From NCBI GenBank assembly GCA_964036155.1, contig OZ038422.1, positions 15,213,201 through 15,277,200 of the forward strand: 64,000 nt of DNA. Reading direction: 5' to 3'. Positions 35,186 to 47,399 of this stretch are shown here, piece by piece. This DNA comes from Diploscapter coronatus. Lineage: Eukaryota; Nematoda; Chromadorea; Rhabditida; Rhabditidae. The notes under the pieces were generated by a model. That model did not search any database, was not told where the DNA came from, and worked only from the letters and a program-made list of their open reading frames with translations. Position 1 is the first letter of the stretch. Each line of letters starts with the position of its first letter. The translations under genes and the position numbers were made by a program.

Positions 35186-38100
35186 TCACACCATTGTCTG
35201 TTCTTCGATATCGAATTCAGAGGAGGCGTCGCTGCTGGTTTGGTCCTGGCTGTTGCCATTGCAGTTGCTGCTCTGTAACTCCCTGCATGGCTGCTGCTGT
35301 GCGAGGAAGGGGTGGCATTCGGAGAAAAGCTGACGTTGAGCGGCTTTGGAGGAACGCTCGGTCTGGGCTTTGACATTTGAGCTGGCGCGACTGAGCCTGC
35401 TAAATTTTAGCAAATTTATTTAAGTTTTTTTTCTAAAATAAACTCTAAAGTTTTTCTCAAAATATAGGTATAATTAGGGGACCCGATTTAGGGAGTATTT
35501 CGTCAGATGAAGATAAAATACAATGGCGGTCAAAAGCTTGGAACAATTGCGATTTCGAATACAGCCTAGTTATTATGAACAATGAAATGAAACTCGACAG
35601 AAATTGGCAAATCATTGAGAAAAATATGTGTACAAAGCTTCACTCAAATTAGTCCACGCTAAGTGTTCCTACCATGCTCAATTCATAATCATAAATGTTC
35701 CAAATTTTTGGCTTTTCCATTGTATAAGGGGCAGATTGCAGCAGTGAAACCATAATTATGCCGCTACCAAGCAATAGTAAAAATGTCAAAAAAGAAGAAA
35801 GAGGTGGCTCACAAGTGATTTCTGTATATCGTCCGCTAGGACGTGTTTGTAGGTAGCCTCAAAGGCTCAACCCATTCAAATGAATGCAAGAAAAGGACGT
35901 TTCCCATAACACCTCTCAATTTGAGAACTCGTGGCTCGCGGTTCAAAATAGATCTTTCACTAGGGAAGGAGTCTGTAGAAAAACCCATACCTGGAGTGTA
36001 AGATTTTGGCTGAACTTGTATCCACCTTGCGATTGGGGCATATGGTCGCTGCTGTGGCTGTGTCGTCGAAGGCCGATCCCGCTGCTGTTGCTGTTGCTGC
36101 TGGTTGCAGAGCACCCGAGTCGTGGCGCTGACTGTTGTTCCTGAACACGTTTTCATCCTCGCTTCAAAAAATTCACTATGCGACTAATGCAAAGTGCATT
36201 TTGCGCTAATCGCGTAGTGAATTCCTTGAAAAGAGGATGGAAAAGAATGCTGAATGTTTAAGTTAATTTTGAAAGCTTTTTTCTTCTCAATTATTTCTAG
36301 GTTGTTGTCAAAAGACGTTCCAATCCCAATCCCAATCATCAGTGGTTTATTATTGATTTGTTATTTCAGTTCACACACATACACACCTGCTGAAATCGGC
36401 TTGCGGGTCTGTTGGCTGGTGGCTGACGGTGAGCGCCCCCTGATGATGGGCGTCCCAAGTGGAGCACAGCTGAGAGATCTCTTCCCGACGGAGGTCTGGC
36501 GATTTTGAAAGAGTGGTGATTGGCGTGGAGGTGAATTGGATGCAGCTGTGACTGCTGGGAGACGGGGATGGGTTGACTTGAGTGCTGTCGTCGCAGGCCG
36601 AGTGGTCGGTGATGGAGCAGCTGAGGTGGCTGTTGCGACTGCTGCTGAGGGAATGGGGCCAACTGCAATTGTGGCTGGAAGGGACGCTCGCTGGCCGGTT
36701 GAGAGTGGTTCCGCGGAAGTCGCACGCGCTCGCATCGCTGCTGGAGAACCTGCAAATTGAGGGAAATTTGAAACGTTCATAAGGTTGCATTTTTTTTGCA
36801 TAACTCTATACTGCTTCATTCCTATCGCACTCTCTTCCTCACTCATAACACGCATTTCGCTACCTTACAAACTTATTCAAATAACCAAATTGAAACCTAA
36901 AAACCTAGAACATTCAGGAAATAAACGAATTTTTAATCTAACGCATTAATCTAAAGGTAAGAATGTAAAAGTGTAGTCATCGCTAAAAATTAGAGATAAT
37001 AACACATTGCACGCGCGTTATTCAAATAAGTTAACTGAAACTTCTCCCCCAAATTAAGGGGTTAGCAATAAGTTGACATTAACCCTCTCGATGTTAAAAG
37101 TGGTGGTTAAATTTATATGAAAAAAATATCATAACATTTTTGGTCGAATTCGACTTTCAAAAATTGTTTATATAGTCCGTTTCATAATTATGGATACCCC
37201 CTCGATTTAGGGGTTTTGGTAATTTTCAACATTCAAGAACATTGGAAATCGATATAGGAACAATTACATCAACTAAATATTCACATTCAAGAAAAAAATT
37301 TCCCATGCTCGCTGTTTACAATGTATAATTTCGCTCGAGACGTTGTTTCAGATGTTTCATAATTATGGATACCCTTTTTATTTTAATTAGTCTGACGCCA
37401 TAGAGCAAACTAATCCGACTCAAAATTTACACAATTATTCCATCATATATCCTCCTAATATCTACTAAGTTTCATCCCGATCCGATCTTGTATAAGGATT
37501 TTACGATTTTTTTCCGAGAGCTGTCCTTAACTATAGAAAATGGCAGTTTTGTATGGGATTTGTAAGAAACATCTTCGAAAAAAATTCACTACTCACCAAA
37601 AGTTTGACAAACCATAAAACTAATAATATGACATGATAATATCACTATTCTACTTTCAAAATATCATATTGATTTTCTTTGAAAAAATTCTACAAGAAGC
37701 GTAGCACAACATTTTCTAAAATACCTTAAATTTGCCTTATTTTCCATAGTTAAGGAGATGTTGTCTTTTCGAACCGACTGTACTTTCCAAATAGGTACGT
37801 GAAAAATATGAATGGAGGCTTAAAAGCTGTGCAGCAATAAGTTCTCGTAGATCTATGTGAACTTATATGAGTATCATTTTATTCTCCTGAGTAATGAATT
37901 TTTTTCGAAGATGTTTCTTACAAATCCCATACAAAACTGCCATTTTCCATAGTTAAGGACAGCTCTTGGAAAAAATTCGTAAAATCCTTATAGAAGATCG
38001 GATCGGGATGAAACTTGGCAGATATTAGGAGGATATATGATGGAATAGTTGTGCCAATTTTGAACCGGATTAGTTCACTCTATGGCATCAGACTAATTAA

Positions 38101-41100
38101 AATAACAAAGGTATCCATAATTATGAAACACCTGAAAAACGTCTCGAGCGAAATTACACATTATAAACAGCGAGAATGGGAAATTTTTTTCTTGAATGTG
38201 AATATTTAGTTGATGTAATTGTTCCTATATCGATTTCCAATGTTCTTGAATGTTGAAAATTACCAAAACCCCTAAATCGAGGGGGTATCCATAATTATGA
38301 AACGGACTATAGCTTGAAATTGATGATTGTTAAGGAACTTTGAGTTTCAAAAAGTCAAACTTTCGGAGTAACTTCCGAACTATTTCGTCTGCCACTTTAG
38401 AGCAAGTAATGAGTTTTAAAAGGTGCAATTTTGCTAAGTCATTATTTTTGTTGATTACTAGAGCATGCTTTTATTCAGGATCATTCTTACGAGATGGAAG
38501 ATGATTTTTAACGTCTTAGATTTTAAAATGAAACCACTGACTTGTCGGAGTTCGCTGACAAATTGTTGTGGCTGTTTGCTGCTGGTTGATTGCTGGTGGT
38601 GGAGTTGACTGCCTGATTGGGGCTGTGACTGTTGCTGTTGCTGCTGACTGAGGTTGGACTGGGCTGATTGGGCTGATTGGCCTGATTGGCCTGATTGCTG
38701 TGGTTGATAGTGAGGATGTTCCCTCGCACTGTCGCACACTTCCACCGTCGAGCTGTCCCTCGGATGAATCGACGTCTGAATTCAATTATCAGATTTCTCT
38801 TTTACCTACAGTTGTGAGCAAGAGATTGAAATCAAAATTGAGTATCTTCTGTTTTATGTTAGCATTGTTCTCAATTCTGAAAGAAATATGCTCTAATCCA
38901 TCAAACATTTGAAAGTCCCTTCCGGAAAACGTCCTCACAGAAAACTTTCCAGAAGAAAACTCATAATAGTTTGTGGATTTTGAACTAACTAAATTGAGCA
39001 TCAATCTATCGCTTTTTTTAGCTTCTTCTTATTAAAGTGGACTTATCTTTCAATCTCTTCTTCACCACTGTATGTTAAAGTCTTCACTTCAACACAAACA
39101 GATTCGTCATACACCGCCCCAACATCTTATCTATCTAACATTCATAAACCTTTATCATGCCAGGAACAAACTAGCTAACACATACTTCAGAGATATCTAA
39201 CTCTTCGTCACTGATAACCTACCATTCCTACGAAAGAAACAAAATTTGTGTGATCATGCATGGTGAATTATCGTGCAATTGCGTAAATTAGGGATAGCAT
39301 GTGAGAGCACAACAATGTTCTTGTGGTGAAGAAAAGCTTTGTTTTTTCTTTCCAACTCGTATTGCATTCATCTAAACAATAATTCCTTCACAACCAATGA
39401 ACAGCATTTTGCTTGTCAGAAGCTACAGCAAAGCAAAGCGTTACTTGTCGGATACCTCAGCCGGTCTGTGCGAATTATGCTGATTAAATGAGTCGATGTT
39501 ATGGCTAAAGCTCGATTAATTAACCCCCCCAACATTTTCAGTGAGCATTTGTAGATGCCACTATGTTAATGATCTGTGAATTACTATGCACGTGATCTTG
39601 CTTTGGTGTCTTTGATAAAACGTGTGCAATGCCAAAATTTGTTTCGAGATTCAATGTAAAAAGCTACTGTTACGTCTAAAATGCGACGTAAAACCATCGT
39701 ATTGGCAACAAAAATAAAAATAAGCATCACTTACGGTGCTGGAGGTAGGTCTATAGGATCTGAAAGAGTTATTTTAGGGAAGATAAGCAATGGATATTGT
39801 AATTATCATTAGAAAAGTTATAGAAAACCGCAGATGTAAATAAACTACGCTGAAATTTAACAAGAATTACTTTCCTAGTTACTCCAAACAAATGATTATC
39901 TAATCTAATGATATCAGTTGATGCAGAAACCGACGCCTTTATATGCATTTTCGTGACTCAATTCGTTGGTTCATATTTTACAACGATTTCCCTCGTATTC
40001 AAAATATTCTAAAGTAAGCATAGTCAGCGATCTGTTTCCACACATCTCGAACTGCAACATAACAAGGGTGAGTTAACTGAGTGACACACCTCCGAAATCT
40101 TCATCACTTGGGGCCTTGCTGGTTGGCAAGGGAGGAGCGTCGGAAGGTAGATCGTCTGAATCTGGGTCTTCATTGCTGCCCTCTTCCACGATTATCTTGT
40201 TAGGTCGAATGTTGAAATTAGAACAAATTGAGTGTCGTTCCGAGTCGGGTATCAAAGCGAACGGAGCATAACAGGAATTGTTGCAAGTGGAGATGTGAAG
40301 ATTGCCCATATTGGGAGTCTGGTAGATAGCTGCTGAGGCAGGACTGGGCGTGCGTAACATCAACTCGCATCTGCCAGGCACAACCGAATTCACTGTGCTC
40401 TTGCTGATGTTACGGTGCCATTTCGCGCCTGCAAGGTCGGTTAGGTGAAATTATTCAACCGAATGAACGATACGCACGACAAATAAGTGATTGATTCGAA
40501 TTTAGTTTTAGTCGAGCTAATTGAGAACTTAGAAGGTTGATAATGTTACTGGATATGGAAGAAAAAATGTTGGTTGATTAGTGAATTGATGATCGTGGTG
40601 ATAGACTCGCCTGATGGCGCCTCCTTTGCGGGTTCTTTCGGCGGAAGTACTGCTAACTCTGGCTCAGACACTACGCTGCTCGACGTTGAACGTCCCCCCT
40701 AAAATTTATTTACACTTCTTCTTCAGTTGCTGCACTTTTGTGTTCTTCAATAGTTAATTTTTAAAACAATGGAGTTCAGATGTTTGTTAAAGTCAACTCT
40801 GTTTCAACTCATATTCAAACTCCAAACGTCAACCAAATCAGGGGTGGGAAAAATTTTAATCAATTCAAAATGGGGTGAAGCTGCAATGTATACTTCTTGC
40901 TAATACTTCAATAAATGAGCATTAGATTCGCCAAATCCACGCTATGATACAAACCCTTCAATACTTTTTCTTTCTATTTTCAATCTCTTAATATCGTTTC
41001 CATCGTCAATCGATCGATCGGTCATTTTCACGTGCGTATCTGCTACTTCTCATTTCTCCCTATCAAACACTTCATTTTCCCCGATTTTCGCGTGCTTTCG

Positions 41101-44100
41101 ACGGACAGCGCGCGCAATACGAGAAACGAGAGGGGAAAGATACGTAAAGCATAAGGCATGATGCGGACAGTGGACAGTTGCCGGAGTGCAGAAGAGAGAA
41201 AAAGGGAAAGGAAGGAAGGGAGAAGGACCGGATGGAAGATGAGAGAAGGAGAAATGATAGATAGAGTACTGAAACGAAGGAATCGGAGAAAAAAGAGAAC
41301 GACTGATGCTGACTGCAATGGCTAAGCGTCTTGTCAACAGTGCCGCAAAACCATTGAATACACAATGGACGGCAGAGCCTGACAGTGAGAAACTGAGAAA
41401 ATAGCACGGGAATTGAGAGGACAGACGAAACAGATGCGTGAAAGATATCGCTATGCGCGAGGGCTGGATGCAGCGTAATCGTTTCCGCTTACCTATGCAC
41501 CTGCTTGACAGGCAAAGTTGCACCCCGATCAACCGACAAATTGCCCTTTTTAGACGATTACATGCTAAGAAGGGGGTAGTCAGACCGGTAACGTGCCAGA
41601 ACGTAATCATAGTCAAATAATTTTTATGGTGATGAAAAATATCGCAATGCTCGACAAGTGTCCAAATCATGAATGATCGCTTGCTCTAATTTAACATTAT
41701 AAGCCGGGAGCAAGGTACAGAACACAACTTACATATTGATTCTTCGAGTCGGAATGATTGCAAAACAATGCGACGAGGAGCGATACCCAATTCGCATATT
41801 ATCCGCGTAATCCAAAATGCATAAATACCCACGGTCTCGCATTGGATTTCGTTTTCCGTTCTCGTATCTCCTCTTCTGATATCAGTAATAAAGTTTCATT
41901 ACCTACGTGTGCCGATTAGCTCTTTGGAAATGAACACAAAACTCAAAGCGGGATAATTGCAAACCAAGAGCACAACCTACCACTCGTCAGAGTGTAGCCC
42001 TGAGAGTTATAGTCGCCGTTGCGTCATAAGAAAGAATCTCGCCTACATCCCTAGACACTAATGTTGCGCCTTCTAACATTCCCAAGGAACATAAGCTAAC
42101 CATCGTCAAACTCTTGTGGATTTTCGCTATTTAAAACAAAATCATTCCTGAGCAAACTGTCACCAAACCACTTTTACAAGTCCAAAAAAGTACGAATTGC
42201 TGCTAACTTTTACTAGTGAGCATACTTCGAAAAGTAAAATTGCGAATTAATTCTGGGTATAAACTCAAGGATGTTTTTCTAACATTATACCTGATATCGA
42301 CTTTGCGTCGAGCTCCAGCTACCCGAATCAAATTGCTCCCTGTTGCTGTCGTAATCCGAAGTGATGGATTGACTTCGAGTAAAGAGGACATCCTGCAGAC
42401 GAGGACGATTGGCTCCCTGTATTCGTTGCAATTTCACTTCTTGCCGACTGTCATTATTTTCAAATACGGCAGCCGTGGATTTCACCGATGGCTCCCATCT
42501 GAAATTGAAGCTTCATGAAAAGCATCCGTAGAGCAATAAATTAATGAGTCAATTGAGGGTCCAAGCCATGGAAAACAAAGTTGAATAATTTGAAACCCTC
42601 TTCAACAATTTATAATGCTGTTAAATTTTCATTTTATGCTAATTGGCTTCTTGAACTTAATACAGTTTGAAAAAGACACAAGCCCCAAAAATTCCATTAA
42701 ATGAAGGATAGGACATGGTAGGTAAATTGTGTCTCGAAATATACATCATGATGTGTTAGTTATTACGAAACTATAATCAACCTACTATGCTTTATCCCTC
42801 TCTCTATTCATCCAAGCTTTCATTTGACAGGCCTGTGCCTTTTCAAGTGTGTGTCCTTGTGTCTAATTCAAGAGGCCTGCTAATTTACCGTTTCGTCCGT
42901 ATTCCTTTGCCGGAATCCTCCGACTTCACAGCGGAGTCTTCCCCAGAGGAATCCAGCGATGACGTCGAACAATGATACGACTTGCGCCTAAATGACTTGT
43001 GTCAACTCTCAGAAAAAAGTGTTCAGGTCATATTTACAGTCGGTCCTTTTTATTGATTGTGGAAATTTCGGCTTTGGAGGGCTGTTGCTGCTGCTGCTGT
43101 TGAGTAAGCGTCAAGGTTGACGCTAGTTGAGCAATTTGTTCTGGAGATACAGGCAGACTTTGAATAGACCTGTTTGATTATGTGGGTTAGTCTCTTTGCT
43201 ATGTGTCATAAAACAGAACGTACCCTTTTTGAACCTGACTAACAGCGGCAGCGATAATTTGTGTCAAAGCTTGGGCGTTGAGCGTTTCCGTCGCAGAAAC
43301 GTTATTATTGTTGCTGTTCTGTAGCTGAGGATCACGAGATACTGGAAAAATTGAAAAGTTTATTTTCTCTCAGTAAGAAAAAATTTACTCAGAGAACGTA
43401 ACGCGGGGATCTTCTCCTTGAGCATATCAAGTGCCACAAGGTTCACGACAGCAAACCAACATGGAGTTCGCACCATATCTGCTCCATCCTTAATTTGTAT
43501 AGTTTATCTTTGAAACGATTTTATGATTCTACTTTCACAAGTGCTACTCGAACGCAAGTTTTCAAAAGCAGTGATCGAGCATCGGGTGTTTCTTCATGCA
43601 TCTCTCTTTCCAGGGCGTGCTTGAAGCGCCTCATGTCGAACATCTAAATTGATCATTTCATCGATGTTTATTTTGAGGTTTTGTTTGCCTTGTAGGCTTT
43701 TTCCTCGTCTCCCGGCGGATTGTTGAGTCGACCCTGCTGGCGGACGAGTCGATCGCTGACGCAGTTGTTGCGTGTATCCCGCCATCCCTGACAGATGATG
43801 GGTGTCGCCCCTCGAGCCATGCCTTTGATATTGCCTTGATAGTCCATTTTGAGGATAACTCCCTAGAAAAGTCAATATGGTCCACCAAATCTATCAACTG
43901 AATGGTTACATCGTTAATTTTAGCCCGGATTTCGTTTGTGTGCTCGTCGCGCTGAGGATTATCGAAGTGGTTGAACCCAAGGGTCTTTCCATCGAACTCG
44001 TCCTCAGATCCGTCCACGATCACGGTCGTCTTTCGCAGATATGCCTTAGCAACCCGTCGACATCTGGAAACACTTCTAAATCAACGATTTCTCCGACACT

Positions 44101-47100
44101 ATTTTTACCGCTCCATAATGACAATCTTTCCCCATATTTCATCATCGATCGCGCCCTCAGTCAGCTTGTTCAGCACTTCTTTCACTTGATCCTGAAGAAA
44201 GTCGTTACTTGATTACTTGAGAGTAAAGATCATGGAATTATTTTGTCTGTAAGAATATTCGATTCACAATTTTGCTTAGGCCATTCGAAACTGACACTTC
44301 AATAGGTAAGATTAGGCGAGCAATTTGATTTTAGCATTTTCCATACATTTCTTCCAAATGCTGGTTTGTCGAAATGTCTTTTCGGAGTTGTGCATTGTTT
44401 ACTAGTTCTCAAATACATCGAGCTTCGCGTGTTTTCCGATAAACCGACTCTTATCAAAAGCCCAGAGACGATACAGTATAGGTGAAATTTGAATAATTCT
44501 ATTTTTATTCTTGCACAATTTGATTTCCATTTTTCCTACTCAAATAATTTCCCGATAAAATTGAATTATAGGTATACGGATTGCGATGCGTGTGTCGGCT
44601 CGATTGCAATTGGATTGATTTCGAGTGGCGGGCGTGAAAACGTTCGAGCACCGACGAGGAGATCAAAGCAGGGATCAAAGAGAAAGAGAGAAGCAAAGGG
44701 AAGCGTAAGGATGGGATACAGCTAGCCAACAGATAAACAAACGATGATAAAAATAATATTGATCAATGTCTACGAATAAGGAAAATGTTGAGAAAAATAA
44801 GATGCGAAGATAGAACAAGTCATAAAAGGTAATTAGTTATTCTTTCAATCTAAACTCCACCGATCTCCGATTTGAATGTCAAAATAGTCACTCTTCTCAC
44901 TAGCAAAAATCCCAGTAGAGAGAATTATCTTAATTTATATTAAGAAAATTTCACAGAAGCAAACTTTCCGTTTCCTAAGTTTGCATATTCGAAATTTCGC
45001 CTTTTTCAATTTCAATTCCTGTTTTTGTTCTTTCAACCTGCAGTTAATCGCCTGCCCTGTGCATTTCAGCATCTGCGCATGGACTAATCACAATTTGTCG
45101 CAGTGTGAAGCGCGCCAGCCTAATCCCATTGCTCGGTCCACTCCGACAACGGCAACAAGCAACAAGCAGAAACGGCGTCAAGCCAACGGTCAATTCACAT
45201 TCCTTTCGTTTTCTCTCATTTTCACGTGTTATTTTCATGTTTCCATACACTCCTCCTTCCTCATTGCAACTTGAATATCAATAGCTTTCGGGATGCGGCC
45301 ATAAAGTAAACAGAAAACGAATCAGATCTGTGCTGAGAAAAACGATAGAAAGAAGAGGCAAGGAGATGCGCGCAAAAATATGAAACAAAACATGTAAACA
45401 GAGCAGTGAAGAATTGAAGAAGGACTAGAAAGTGACCAATAGCATTTACTGCATTGAGAAAGAATTACTGGAGGAGAGCTTGCGAAATCAGAACAAGTTT
45501 GGTGAAAGAATATGGATGCCGAAAAAAGCTATAATGTTGAGTTGGATCTTGGATAGTAAGATATGATTTTTTCTGAAAAGAAAAAAGGAATTACTATGAG
45601 AATGAGTTTGAATAAAAGATGAAGAGAGCAATTGACAATTACAAAATGATAGCACGTTCTTTTTTATAATATGAAAGCACGATTTTCGAGAGAAGAATCA
45701 TTTAATTTGATAGGAATTGTATTGTGTGTGTGTCGTCATATTGAAGTTGTTGAAGAAAAGTAAGATTTTCGAAGAAAGATGTGAGATGTGAAATGGAATA
45801 TTGAAAAGTATTGATAAGTTGGCCAGAATAAAAATATCAAGAAAAGTAGTAATCGAATATTGCAGATTATGAAAGAAAAAGTTTACGTAACGCTAGAAAA
45901 GGATGATGACAAATCTGGGCGCAAAATTTTGACCGAAACACAATATTCCGTTTAAAAAAGGCTCAAGTGGACCGGTGTTTGCATACACAAATTGGACAAA
46001 TTTTCGGGAAAAAGAATACGTGATGAATCGAATATTTGTACAACTCAAACTCAGACGGAAGATGAATAATTGTAAAAAAAAAAACATAAGAATATTAATC
46101 CTACCAAAAGAAAGTTCTCTGCATCGTACCACATGTCATTCGGCTGCTGGGTTCCATGCACCATCGTCGCTCGCGACAAAGCGCCGTCGCGCCGCCTGAA
46201 ATAGCAGTTTTATTTCTAGTTTTGGGTTAAATTATTATTCGAAGGTGCACAAAATTTAGTAGAAAAACATGCGAAAAGGGATACATGCGACAAGATTTAG
46301 ACATGTGAGAGTAAGGTTTCACAAAATTGAAATTTAGAACATGCAAAGGTTGTGAAAAAGATAAGCAAGATAATGTAACGTGAAAACGCTGCTAATACTC
46401 ATGGTGGCGTGAGATTAGAAACCGTGTTTCAAGTAAGATGCTCGTACGAACCTAATCATGATAAAAATCAATCAAAGGACGTAATATTAGGTGAAAAGGC
46501 GAAATTTACATATGAAGAATATAGACTCAAATCAAATAAATTACTAGCAATTTAGTCGATAACGACGATTTAGAAATCGCATGTGAGCAAAGGGAGGCGC
46601 GCGCGAGCAATTCCGGCTGCGGTTGTAGCGAGGAATCCCTCGAAAAACGCAAAAAGAGCTGGAAGCGGCCAGGGGCAAAGAGACGAGATACTGTACGAAA
46701 TGAGGAGGGCAGAAAGGACGAGATAACGAGAGAACACCCAAAGAGCGTGTCAACTGGAGAGGCGCAAGAGCGCCAGAAACGATCAGATTGGGCTTGCAAT
46801 TTGCGAGTGGAAAATAAGGAATGAGAGTGTTGACATTCGTTGCTAGAAGGAATGATGGATGATGGACAAATTCGCGCGATGCACAATATGAAAAAGTCCC
46901 GCACAAATCAACGAAATCCCGATGTCCTCCGAAGATTTTCGAACTAAGAACTCATGACGCTCAACGCAAATTCATGAAGAAGTGAACAAAGTTTCTGAGG
47001 ACCAATACCATCCCAAATTCAGTCACAAAGTGCCATGCATGCATCCCAAAGAACATAATCGAGGAAGGTTAGATGAGTCATGCTCAAATCATAGTGAATC

Positions 47101-47371
47101 AACAAAGAATGAACTGAAATTACCTGCTCTGACCCAATTGGGCCATGCGATGAGCTGACGGTTCTCTAAGCGTGAGAGAACCTTCGATATGCGGTCGTCT
47201 TCTTTGCAGATTAAGTGACGGATGAGACCGTAAGGCAGAAGTCGATCCAGAAGCGGGTTGCGGGGGTGGTAATTCCTTTTGCGCCGCTGCAGCCGCAGAC
47301 GACGACCCGCTCGTTTCTTCCTCCGTTGCAGTTACGTGGCCGCCTTCAGCTGCTTGCCGAGTGGACTGCAT
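35186..47371 (-). CDS. MH2-domain (Smad-like, Expansion-type) protein with long low-complexity tail
   Basis: About 18 exons over 12 kb, roughly 985 residues by my exon sum. Exon 1 (47371 to about 47124) encodes a Ser/Ala/Pro-rich start and exon 2 (46195-46105) NDMWYDAENFLL. Exons at 44.2-43.4 kb form an MH2-like domain: AIDDEIWGKIVIME, RRVAKAYLRKTTVIVDG, GKTLGFNHFDNPQRDEH, GVILKMDYQGNIKG, MFDMRRFKHALE, TCVRVALVKDGADMVRTPCW. The TPCW and W..I..E..RV..VDG pattern follows Smad MH2 domains, but I saw no Smad C-terminal SSxS and no MH1. The animal Smad-like Expansion proteins are the closest group I can name. The tail has a Q7 tract, RRK/RxxS sites (RKSYHCSTSSLDSSGED, LFTRSQSITSDYD), Asn/Gln/Ser runs and ends EEQTMV, a class I PDZ ligand. 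Two introns use GC donors. I infer a cytoplasmic or junctional signalling adaptor. Domain identity is by eye. Confidence 0.65.
36153..36240. ncRNA. Near-perfect 88-nt hairpin in an intron of the MH2 gene (candidate small-RNA precursor or MITE)
   Basis: The 5' arm from 36153 (TCATCCTCGCTTC, then AATTCACTATGCGA) pairs with the 3' arm ending at 36240 (TCGCGTAGTGAATT, then AAGAGGATGG). I count about 45 aligned positions with around nine differences, some of them G-U compatible, and a tight loop around GTGCA. It lies just upstream of the exon acceptor at about 36142 on the gene strand. Size and pairing resemble a pre-miRNA or mirtron-like precursor. A small inverted-repeat transposon is the alternative. 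Confidence 0.45.
37171..38311. mobile_element. 1.1 kb foldback element with nested inverted repeats
   Basis: The element begins TAGTCCGTTTCATAATTATG and ends with its reverse complement, flanked by TA. Each arm is about 430 nt (37171 to about 37600 and about 37895 to 38311) around a non-palindromic centre of about 300 nt. A second copy of the TTCATAATTATGGATACC motif lies inside each arm (near 37358 and 38120), so terminal motifs are nested. There is no transposase. It sits in an intron of the MH2 gene. The TA flanks suggest a Tc1/mariner-type non-autonomous element. Confidence 0.8.
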
Positions 47372-47399
47372 TGGCGCCCTCCTCTCGCAGAATGCAACA

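Noticed and set aside
38015..38209. Small open frame inside the foldback element, considered as transposase remnant
   Set aside because: No transposase motif, and it lies within the inverted-repeat arm.
41043..41670. 206-codon and overlapping minus-strand open frames
   Set aside because: Ser/Phe/Leu-rich translation of a pyrimidine tract within an intron of the MH2 gene. Frames overlap each other and show no motif.
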